DNA from: Mycoemilia scoparia
Lineage: Eukaryota; Kickxellomycota; Kickxellomycetes; Kickxellales; Kickxellaceae
Assembly: GCA_027575805.1 (NCBI GenBank)
Contig: JANBPU010000002.1
Location: 1 to 64,000 of the forward strand
DNA length: 64,000 bases
Direction: 5' to 3'
In this document: in pieces, positions 1-10,609 of the stretch
Layout of the letters: every line of letters begins with the position of its first letter
Numbering within the stretch: the first letter of the stretch is position 1
Notes under the pieces: generated by a model
Databases searched by the model: none
The model's input: the letters and a program-made list of their open reading frames with translations, nothing else
What the model was told of the DNA's origin: nothing
Program-made: the position numbers and the translations under genes

Positions 1-1078
1 CTATTGGGATAAGTATTTTTTAGCACATTTTATTTATATTATATCTATAAAATCTCAATACTACGTCCTAGACTTAGTATTCTACGTCTCAGACTTTGAA
101 TTTTGCGGTAGTGGATGGAGACTCCCGTAGTTTCAACCATTATTGGTACAATCCACAGGTTGGTTTCTTTCGCTATTCCATCGATAGAAATTTTTTTTAC
201 GAACATATCCTCCTGTTCTTGATCAGTGAAGGTTTCTTTTGGGTCATACCAAATCATTTCTTTGGGTTCAGACTCGTCTGGAATGGCCCCAGATCTAGTA
301 GGACCTTCCTTTGGGTCTTCGTCCATCTTCATTTTCTTAATAGTTGATGGAGTAGATGGGCAATTATTTCCAGCATATATATGTGCTGGTCTCTTGGATA
401 TGGTCATATTGGGGGTATCCATTATCATGGGACGAGAAGGAGTATACGTCAATGTGGAAGGTATTCTAGTCTTATATTAACTGAACTTTGATGGACCAGA
501 ATGGTTCTGGTTCATTCTGGATGAGTTTGTATTGACTCGTTCATCAGGGTTATACCTTGTCACGGCAGTTGAACCAAAGGACACTTGTCTGTTTGATTCT
601 CTTCTGAACCCAGAAGTGTCTTCTACTCCTTGTAGAAGGCAATAATACTTGTATTCACTTTGCACTAGAGAATACAGTAGTTGGATATTGGGTTTCGCTA
701 CATTTCTGAATCTTGCATGATTTAGTACCAGGTGTCTCAACTCCAGGGGAAGAGCGGTGAAAAACATATTCAGCAAGATATCTTGGGAGTTGTTGACTTG
801 ACCTGCACCCTTATGGAGATGGTCAAACTTGTTGGTGAAACTAATGATGTTGTTAGAACATGGATTAAAACATAGTTTACGCAACTCTGCCAGACGTGCT
901 CCTTCATCTTAGATAGGAGTGAACACTTCAAGAAAAAGTCTCTTAAGTTCATCCCAGTCTGCTGGTAGTTTTCGATTCTTGGCACGGTTTTCCAGACTCA
1001 ACACATCATCATCATGCATTTTCGCGGTAAGCCATTTGGGTCCCCATCTGGTACAGTCGATTCCGTGAGACTCAACTA

Positions 1079-1302
1079 CAGTGAGGGACAAAAGTGTCCG
1101 GATGTTTTATGGGACTAACTTTAAAGGCCAATAGCTTGCTAAATAGCAAAGCTACAGATGCCCAAGAGGGCTCATTTTAAAGCCCTTGAAGAGGACTATA
1201 AGTGTATAAAATATTGCATTTATAACTTTAATATTGATGTAGTTATAGGTGATATAAGATTTATTGATTATCCAGACACTTTTGTCCCTACTTTAAAAAA
1301 GT
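1079..1302 (+). repeat. Left terminal inverted repeat of the Tc1-like element
   Basis: This 224-bp repeat is nearly identical to the reverse complement of 2427-2650. Its outer motif GGGACAAAAGTGTCCGG (from 1085) returns inverted near its inner edge (about 1271-1288), so the repeat is itself bounded by a short inverted repeat. Confidence 0.9.
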
Positions 1303-1406
1303 AATTTATAATTATCCCATATCTCTAAAAGTCATCTAAATGCTATGAAACCTTTATGGTAGATACTTTTAGATGTCATCCTTTACCTTATAATCTTATT
1401 TTACCT

Positions 1407-2423
1407 ATGAAGAAGTTATCTGACTCTATTCAGCAGGATATAATTACATCCTTATCAAGTGGCCTTTCCATTAGGAAAACTGCTGATAGACATGGTGTAT
1501 CTAAGTCTACAGTCCAGGAGATTCATGCAAAGCACCTTCCTGACCTTCCTAGGAGCCCTACTGGTCGTTCATCTAAGCTTTCTTCCCAAACAGTAAGGTA
1601 CTGTACTCGGCTTGCAACATCTGGCAAGTGCCAAACAGCTACTAAAGTGACCAAGGAGCTCAGAGATAATGTTGGAATTAGTGTCCATCCCAGGACAGTA
1701 TGTAGAGCCCTCCAGTGTGCTGGTCTCAAGGCTGCGAAGAAAGAAATAAAGCCTAAGATTTCGCCAAAAAACCAGCGTGAGAGATATGAGTTTGCAAAGG
1801 CCCACAAAGACTGGACTGACAAGGACTGGGAAAGGGTTATATGGTCTGATGAGACTAAAATTAATCGATTTTACTCAGATGGTATATCCTAGTACTGGGT
1901 ATTTGATGATACTAGCCTTCAAGACTACCAAGTATTAGAGACAGTTAAATTTGGCAGTGGATCAATTATGATATGGGGCTGTATGACTCATAAAGGCCAT
2001 GGTTTTATGTGCAGAATATCAGGGACTATGGACCAGCATCTATACAAAAGCATTTTGGTTGATGAGTTGGGCCAGACAATCCAGTTTTATGATCTTGATC
2101 CTTCTAAGGTCATATTCCAGCAAGACAATGCTCCTTGTCATACCACCAAAATGGTTCAAAACTGGCTCAGTGAGCAATCATATGAAGTTCTCAAGTGGCC
2201 AGCCCAGTCTCCAGACCTTAACCCAATCGAAACCCTGTGGGCGATTATCAAGAGAAGGCTCAATGAATATGAGACACCCTGTCCTGGTATCAATGATTTG
2301 TGGGAGCGTGTCCAAGAAATTTGGAATGATATTGGTACTAAAACATGTGCAAAGCTTGTTAGAAGTATGCCTAAGCATATTAAAGCTGTTCTGAAGGCTC
2401 GTGGAAAGTGGACCTCTTTTTAA
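1407..2423 (+). pseudogene. Tc1 transposase with one internal stop codon
   Basis: Transposase of the Tc1 family, which would cut and paste the surrounding element. The N-terminus from the ATG at 1407 (MKKLSDSIQQDI) carries a paired helix-turn-helix DNA-binding region (GLSIRKTADRHGVSKSTVQ). The catalytic DD34E triad is visible: Asp in WSDETKINRF, Asp in FQQDNAPCHTT, and Glu in NPIETLW, with 34 residues between the second Asp and the Glu. One in-frame TAG at 1890-1892 breaks the frame just after the first catalytic Asp, and the same frame continues to the TAA at 2421. An earlier in-frame ATG at 1356 exists but MKKLS fits the family better. Unless the stop is read through or is a sequencing error, this copy should not make active enzyme. 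Confidence 0.9.
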
Positions 2424-2426
2424 TTA

Positions 2427-2650
2427 ACTTTTTTAAAGTAGGGACAAAAGTGTCCGGATAATCAATAAATCTTATATCACCTATAACTACATCAATATTA
2501 AAGTTACAAATGCAATATTTTATACACTTATAGTCCTCTTCAAGGGCTTTAAAATGAGCCCTCTTGGGCATCTGTAGCTTTGCTATTTAGCAAGCTATTG
2601 GCCTTTAAAGTTAGTCCCATAAAACATCTGGACACTTTTGTCCCTCACTG
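2427..2650 (-). repeat. Right terminal inverted repeat of the Tc1-like element
   Basis: Mirror copy of 1079-1302, ending CCCTCACTG directly before the TA at 2651. It begins only four bases after the transposase stop codon at 2421-2423. Confidence 0.9.
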
Positions 2651-3239
2651 TAGTCTCTCAAAAGTATATAGGAATGCTTCAGGTTCATCGTAATTCATCC
2701 TGCTAGAAGTATTTCCCTTTAGGTTGAAAGTGGGTAGTCCTTGAGGCTGTTTCGGCATTGAGCGATTCTCATCTGGAACAGTTCTCCATGGTTGGATATC
2801 CTCCAGGTTGAATCTGGGTGGTCTTGTCCAGTTCCCATGGGGAGAGTTAGGCAGTGACTTATACTGCTGGGTTCCTGTTCTCTGTTGAGGGATAGGAGTG
2901 ACAAACGCTGGTTCCTCGACTAGGGGAGTTATTTCTTCATCGGTGTTTAGTCCAGCATTTTGGAGACGGTGTTTGCTAAAGATGGCTGTTATCTTAGCGT
3001 TTATCAGTTCGTTTTGATTTTTCTCAAGTTCTTCGAAACGTGAGTTCATTTCACTGCGAAGGTTGTTATGACTATCAGCGATGGCAGCCATAATATCAGC
3101 CAGGGTAGGCTCCTTAATTTTCAGAGGGTCCTGATCAGGGTTCCCTAGGGGATTAATGGTTTTCTTTGACATGGTCAAAACAAAGAGGGTGAAAACTTTT
3201 CAAAAGGTGAAAGGAAAAAAATGACAGGCCTGGGTGGTT

Positions 3240-3736
3240 AGGGATAAACACGGCCTGACAGGAAGTTGTAGAAAAGTCTTACAAGAGGATTCAGTACCGT
3301 TAAGGATAGTCCTGAATGGAAAGGAATTTTTCTGAATGAATCTGGATGATTCAGAACAAGAAGGGATAATTCTGAATGGGAAAGAATGGTTCAGAATGGG
3401 TTAGAATGAAAATGAACGAGAGTTAATCATTCAGAATGAATAGGGATTAGAATGAAGCGTTAAAGAATCACTTGGGGTAAATTATATAAAGGTATAAATA
3501 ATTTGTACTCGTTCAAATCCTTTCAACCACAACTTTATTTAAATAAATAATAGTATGATTATATAAAGGTAAAAATGAGAGTGTCGTTTCTCAAAATTAT
3601 TATAAAACTGCTAATAAAAGAAATTACTAATGAAAATAGATAGATCGCTATGATTCAGAATCATTCAGATCAATCCAGGATCACCCAGAATGATTCTGGG
3701 TTATTATATGTGGGCGTGAATCATCACGGCCTAACA
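3240..3736 (-). repeat. Probable LTR of the gag-bearing retroelement
   Basis: Directly upstream of gag on the minus strand. Read in that direction it begins TGTTAGGCCGTGATG at 3736, a typical LTR start. The region is AT-rich with many TCAGAATGA-like words. The 3503-3736 part matches 3815-4112 in the same order with clear divergence. The gag-side boundary near 3240 is a guess, and the second LTR would be off the left edge. Confidence 0.45.
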
Positions 3737-3738
3737 CT

Positions 3739-3807
3739 ACTATTTAGCAAGTTATTGGCCTTTAAAGTAAGTCCCATAAAACATCCAGACACTTTTGTCC
3801 CTCACTG
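3739..3807 (-). repeat. Orphan Tc1 terminal repeat
   Basis: About 69 bp closely match the outer end of the 1079-2650 element, including GACACTTTTGTCCCTCACTG, followed by TA at 3808-3809. The rest of that element is missing. The piece lies between two LTR-like copies, so it is a remnant of an older Tc1 insertion later cut by the retroelement. Confidence 0.8.
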
Positions 3808-3809
3808 TA

Positions 3810-4112
3810 TAGATAAACTGTACTCTTTTAAATCCTTTTAATCATAACTTTATTTGAATAAAATAATAGTATAATTATATAAAGGTAAAAGTAAAAGTAA
3901 TCCTCTCAAAATCAATTATGAAATAGCTAATAAAAGAATAGTAATAAAAATAAAATTGCTATGATTCAGAGTGATTCTGAATCATTTTGATTTATCAAGA
4001 TCAATCATTGATCATTAAGAAAGGGATAAATAATTTACATGCAAATTTATCTAGAATCATTTTGAATAATTCTGGGTTATTAAATATGGACCTGAACTGC
4101 TCACAGCCCAAC
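3810..4112 (-). repeat. Second, diverged LTR-like copy
   Basis: Shares ordered blocks with 3503-3736, for example AATAATAGTATAATTATATAAAG and the TGATTCTGAATCAT-type words. Read on the minus strand it starts TGTTGGGCTGTGAGC at 4112. It is truncated at the Tc1 remnant and so is likely an older solo LTR. Confidence 0.45.
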
Positions 4113-4113
4113 A

Positions 4114-4160
4114 ATCACAGTCTATTAGCAAATGGCCACCCTTCAAAAATAGCTACCCAT
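4114..4160. repeat. Family-1 MITE, right half only
   Basis: Carries the right-end signature of the family: ATTAGCAAATGGCC followed by CCCTTCAAAAATAGCTACCCA. The left half is missing, and the second LTR-like copy ends directly beside it. Confidence 0.7.
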
Positions 4161-4436
4161 ATTATAATAAATGTTTGCTACAACATAGCACTATCCTTTA
4201 TTATAGAAAGCTGACCACCTACTAAAAACTCCAATATTTAAATTTTGTTTATAAGATTAAAATGTGCTGAATATACAATCTGGTGTGTTATATAATTGAT
4301 ATTCATGTTAAAGAACCAAGGTAAACAGAAGTATACAAGTGCTTGTGATTGAGATCTGGATGAAGCTACATACAGATGGACCAAAAATGATGAAAAAGGT
4401 GTGGTCAAAAGAATAGTATGGAAGCTTAGACATTTG

Positions 4437-5581
<1,145 letters not shown>

Positions 5582-5866
5582 GTTTATTAGATACTCGTTT
5601 TGTGTTATCCCGGTAGCTTAAACAAGTGAAATGTAGATTTCTTGTGAATGCAAAGCAAAAGTACTAAAGGAAGTTCAGAGCCAAATGACATAATATGCAG
5701 CTCGTCACCAGACACAACTAATAACATGATTGCGGATTAAGGCCACCTTGTTTACGTGAGGCACCCTTTTCGTCTATCCACATAAAAATCTCGCTAATGG
5801 AGTCTTAGTATTTGTGTTTCTCGCTTTAAATTTTTTATGAACCACTGCCAAGCAAGAAAATAAAAT

Positions 5867-8800
5867 ATGAGTACGTCAAACACTCTTGGCGGCCTGCTCG
5901 AATCTTCGAGGAAACTGACTTCCAATCTCACTGGCTTTGAGATTCCAACTATTGAGCGTGACCTTGAGCTTCTTGAATCGGCTTCTCGCAAGCTTGTGAC
6001 TAAGGCGGCCCGTGTTGGCATTGAGCAAGACACTAGAATGTAAGTGCTCCTCTTGTTATATACGCACCTTACAATAAATATATTTGCTGTTGTCTGAAAT
6101 AGGATGATATGATGTAGACAAAGCCTGCTAGCCAAAAGCGGTCTCAACGCTGACCAGCTCAAGGAGGACCTTGAAAATATTTCCCTTGCACCGCTGTTTG
6201 AATTCAATCAGCCCCAGCACGATCCCGATGTTGAAGTAAGCCTATATTTTTATATAACAATGATTTTACCACTAAAGCTTAACTCACCTTTCTTTGTCAA
6301 TTTTAGCTTTTTCTTAGCCACCAACAAGAGCAGACGGTCATCGGTGCGATAGACGACAGCCGCCATATGGTATTTATCTGAGCACTATATTGATCTAACA
6401 AACGCAAAAGGAACAGGTGCTTATACAACACTTACTATACATTTATATAGACGCTTACAGATTTTGATCGCTATATCTCAAACGATATCCAAAGGCTGTG
6501 GGATGAAAAGCAAGTCCAGATATTTGATGAGTTGGGCCAGCATCGTCCCTCAGATATAAACAGCCTGAATGGATCTGCTCTTGATCAAACCATGAGAAGC
6601 TCCTTTATGGTAAGTCAAAACCACCTTCGTACATTGCCCATATGGACAAATTAGCGTAAACTTTACTTATATAGCAAGCTAACCTATATAGTCACCAGTT
6701 TCGGTACACCAAAAGACTGCATTTGACAATGCTTCTGCCAATGGGCTCCACTCACGTCCCCGTGCTCTTCGATATGCAAAAGCTGTAGAAACGCTTAACA
6801 AGGACCGCCTTAATGACCAGCCATCAAGTCCAACATCACTGTTTAGAAAAGTTATAGAAGACAGTTTCGATGAAATTGTAAGTATAAAAACATTGTCTCT
6901 CTTTGAGATGAATTGACCCAATATAATCATTTGTGCTGTTGTTATATAGCGCTCAAAGCAAATTAAGGAAAACTGGAACCTTTTGGAACTACTGGTACTA
7001 TCCGCTAAAGATGGCCACAGTAATTCTGAAATAACCAAAGTCCTTATATCCGGGTCTCGCCAGTTTCTTGAAGAATCGTAAGCCTATATCACCAAATAGC
7101 CTGTGATATGTATAATGAATTTAATATATCTCTAATAATATGAACAATGTATACACTATCTCGTTATATAGATTTGTGGACTATATCGACAAAATCATTG
7201 CCCAAAGACCATATGAGGCAGCACTTGGCGGAAATCCTTCAATCCACAATAAAATACGTGCATTCTTGAAACTCAAATTTTCTTTGAGCAAGGATAACCC
7301 AGAATATTTGGAGGCAAGTATAAGCAGTGGCCCTTGCTCATTAATTTATACAAATCGAAGTGTTTCTATAATATTTAATTTTTAAATGCTTTTGCTCAAT
7401 TATATTTGTACAGGTATACAATAACGATGCCTTGTGGGCACACATTTACTACTTGCTGCGTACTGGACACCTCAAAGAGGCTTTAAAATACGCAAAAGCG
7501 ACTGAGGATGCCCTAGCAAATAGCGACCCCCACTTTATTACATATTTAAAGAAATATGCTGATAGCGAAGACCATATGTAAGCTGCATTTATTACTATTC
7601 AAAACAATTCTAAATTTTTATAATCACATATTACAAATACTATTATGCGTGCTTACGCAAAAAATAGGCTTATGCCCTCTGACCGTGACCGCCTGCTATC
7701 ATCCTTCAACATTATGAAAGCAAACCCCGATTCAATCGATCCATACAAGTTTGCTATATATAAAATCCTCGGTCGGTGTGAGCTGCAGAAAAAATCTACT
7801 CCCCATGTTATACGGACCACTGAGGACTACCTATGGCTCCAGGTACTGGCTTTTTACACTATTAATTATATATATACTATTATCACTATATCCATAATAA
7901 CCCTTTGACTCTGATCATCTATATATAGCTCATGCTTGTTCGTGAACTAGAGTCTGCTACAACCGCACCAGGGGATAGATATTCCCTCAAAGATCTTCAA
8001 AAGCTCCTTTTGAAGTTCGGCCCGAAGCACTTCGACCCTGCAGGAAACAACCCCCTTCTCTACTTCCGTGTTCTTTTGCTGAGTCTCCAGTTTGAGCAGG
8101 TATGTTGACTGTAAACACAAGCCCAAGCAATCTAGCATAATATTCATATATAACTATATCATGTGTCTTGCTATATAGGCTATAAACTATCTTGTAAAAT
8201 CAGAGATTTATCAGATTGAGGCGGTCCACTTTGCTATTGCGCTCTCATACTATGGGTATATCCAAAAGACCTCTCCAGAATTTACAACACAGTATCCAGA
8301 ATATGGTAGGTCATCGTTGTAATACTTTTGTTCATATCATTTAGCCGACATCTTACATTATGTTATGCTTCCTGTAGTAACGGTCGAGGACGGAAAAACA
8401 TGCCTCGACTATGCAAAACTGATAGTCCATTATATTAGGACTCTGCCGGACAACACAATTGAGCATGCAATACAGTACCTCCTTACCATAAGTGCTGGAG
8501 GCGCCTCTGAATTTCAATACCAGATTCAGCTCTGCCAGAGCTCTATAATCCGCATCCTCTTTGAATCAAGAGAATATGCCTACTTTTTGGGGGATATCCT
8601 AAAGGATGGAGCTCGAAAAAAGGGTGTTCTAGAGCGATATTACAAACTTCTAGGGTTCAAGTCCAGCAGTGAATTTACCCTTGGCATTACAAAGCATTTG
8701 GCTAATATGAGCCAGAAGGAAGGGCGTTTACCAGACTCTGTTCTCCTATACAACCTTGCTGGAGAGTACAATGCTGTTTTGCGGGTCATGATAAAGCAAC

Positions 8801-9363
8801 TTGGTGACGTTCTTTACACTCGCAATAACAAGATTTCCATCACTTCAAAAATTGTTGACGATAACGATCCATCCAAGAATTCAGAAGATGTTATCCATAT
8901 TGCCCATGCAGTGCTGAACCACTATGAGGCCCAAGATCATATATACAATAGTGTAGATAAATCCGCCATCAGCACCTGCTCCTTGATACTCAATCTCATC
9001 AGCTTCACAGAGGCCTATAGGGAGGAAAAGCACGAGCTAGCACTGAGTATAATCCAGAGCACAGGACTGATTCCACTTGATGATGACATAAACGAAACCA
9101 CACGCAAATCAGAGCAGATTAGGAACCTTGACCCAACCATAATCCGCAATTTCCCTGACATCCTGCTGTTGACAATGGATGTTCTTTCCCGTCTGTACTC
9201 TGGGCTCAAAGAGTCATCGTACCCTGATAGCACAAAACAAGCCAACATGGACAAATTACGCCGCAGCGCCCATGGCTTGATGGTGTTTGCAGGCATGATC
9301 CAGTTTAGAATGCCTCCCGATACCTTTGCTCGACTCAACCGTATCGATGCTTTTATGAACTAA
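5867..9363 (+). CDS. Nucleoporin Nup93/Nic96
   Basis: Scaffold nucleoporin of the inner ring of the nuclear pore complex. About twelve exons run from the ATG at 5867 (MSTSNTLGGLLESSRKL) to the TAA at 9361. The N-terminus is predicted helical. The rest is the alpha-solenoid Nic96 domain with family landmarks: DPYKFAIYKILGRC, TEDYLWLQ, FEQAINYLV, SREYAYFLGDILKDGARKKGV, HGLMVFAGMIQFRMP and a C-terminus ending RIDAFMN, close to the VLMN end of animal Nup93. The last exon (about 8379-9363) is much the longest. In one exon the acceptor is the AAATAG at 7662-7667, not the in-frame ATG just upstream. Length is near 880 residues, as expected. Confidence 0.93.
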
Positions 9364-9593
9364 GATGCCGATCTTCACGCATAAAACATTCAGTTTGTTT
9401 ACAATAAATACTGCAATCCAGCTTATCCATTATTTACATGCAAATAAACTGGCCATTTATTTACCTTATTTTCATTGCATGAAGTGTTTGATCTTTAGCC
9501 CTGAGTCCAGATCAAAAAAGGTCCCTGCCACTGTTTATAATCAAGATTCTTGAGGACGCTCTTTGATATATTTGTTCTGGTCAATAATTGGTC

Positions 9594-9739
9594 AGAATCT
9601 CCTTTAAAGGTGTACCAGAAGAATACCCTGGATAATAGCCAATAACCTGTCAGGCTCCAGCCAAACTGTATGGGTTATAGGGCGATTTACATGGAATGTA
9701 TAAGCACGCTTGTCTGTATCCTTTTGATGGAGAATTTGC
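9594..9739 (+). repeat. Family-2 short inverted-repeat element, copy A
   Basis: Begins AGAATCTCCTTTAAAGG and ends CCTTTTGATGGAGAATTTGC, an imperfect terminal inverted repeat of about 18 bp. The core has GGATAATAGCCAATAACC and CAGGCTCCAGCCAAACTGTA, shared with the other copies in this window. Confidence 0.75.
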
Positions 9740-10519
9740 TAATTATTCGCCAACATTTAGAAATAGAAACACCCTATTGATTTCCAAGAAGCATAGCTAG
9801 ATTCATGCTGGGGATGCTATTCTTACTATAAAGCCTTTCTGGTTTACTAATATTGGCTGTTCGGGCAGCAAACTAATAAACAATTGCCCCAGAGCATCAG
9901 GCGTGTTCTAGCCCGTGCAAAAAACCATTGCATAGGAATCCTGGTGGCTACTGATCAAAAGATAAAGTGATTTTTGCAGATAGGAGCAACACACATTTAT
10001 CGACCACTCCTTAGATCATACGGTGCTAGTAGTGGCCAAATGATCATCTCAATCCTGTTTTGTGGCCAGAGAATAGTATGTGTGCACTTGTGCTTGCAGA
10101 ATTTGAATAATAGCAGCCCTAGAACGGTGCTGGTTTTATTTAAGAACACGCAGAGTCGGCATTAGCCAAACCATTCTTTCGTCGTCTTTAACTAATACTT
10201 TAGGTCACACTTCATATCGAAACAATGGGGTACAAACATGAGAGAAGGTATGCTACTTAGTGTGTGCATTTTTCTATGCTGGCATGTATTATCACATATC
10301 AAGGCCTGACATCAGACAACCAGGCATTCACAACTCGCATGCTGTTGCGCTCCCCTAAACCCATGATGCAGTCTGCCATCTGTGCTGTCGTGACCTCCAA
10401 ACAATCGTGGCATTCGCATCCTATGGCATTCAGCGCTATCAAAGCAGAGACAAACCTATTCATTCAGCTTAAGGAATGGCTATGCTGTGCCAGGAGCTTC
10501 ATTCCCTCACAAATGTGGA

Positions 10520-10527
10520 TATAAATA
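10520..10527 (+). promoter_or_regulatory. TATA box of the glycogen phosphorylase gene
   Basis: TATAAATA lies about 83 bp upstream of the ATG at 10610. The spacing allows a short 5' leader. Confidence 0.45.
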
Positions 10528-10609
10528 TGTACGTCCCCGCGGGGTCGACGGAGAATAAACATATCCTCATCGTGTATACCCCAATATCTGTGTTATTCTT
10601 CTACTAAAT

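Larger units (their letters stand above)
1079..2650 (+). mobile_element. Tc1/mariner-type DNA transposon, 1,572 bp
   Basis: The element is flanked by TA on both sides (1077-1078 and 2651-2652), the expected target duplication for Tc1/mariner. Its ends are inverted repeats of about 224 bp (1079-1302 and 2427-2650), starting CAGTGAGGGACAAAAGTGTC, that differ at only about three positions by eye. Between them lies one transposase reading frame on the plus strand. The near-identical ends point to a recent insertion. It sits inside the minus-strand gag ORF, so it is younger than that retroelement. Confidence 0.93.
45..3178 (-). pseudogene. Retrotransposon gag ORF, broken by two stops and a Tc1 insertion
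   Basis: A single minus-strand frame runs from the ATG at 3178 down to about 45 once the Tc1-like element at 1079-2650 is left out. The N-terminal part (3178-2651) has a Met-Ser-Lys start, a coiled-coil-like segment and a Pro-rich stretch. The middle (1076-477) has the helical, Trp- and Leu-rich look of a Ty3/gypsy-type Gag, for example DWDELKRLFLEVFTPI. The frame is continuous across the empty site, reading Glu-Arg-Leu-Val-Glu-Ser when one TA is kept. Two in-frame stops break it: TAA right after FTPI near 909-911, and TAA at 477-479. The segment below 479 stays open in the same frame but is not recognised. No protease, reverse transcriptase or integrase is visible; these would lie left of the window. 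The Gag assignment rests on general features, not on a database match. Confidence 0.65.
9364..10609. other. Intergenic region with one family-2 repeat
   Basis: No convincing gene was found. It holds a family-2 element at 9594-9739 and the promoter of the glycogen phosphorylase gene at its right end. Short open frames here, such as 10264-10524, show no domain or splice logic. Confidence 0.6.

Noticed and set aside
10264..10524. Plus-strand open frame of 86 codons upstream of glycogen phosphorylase
   Set aside because: It overlaps the promoter and TATA box, has no family resemblance and no upstream signals.
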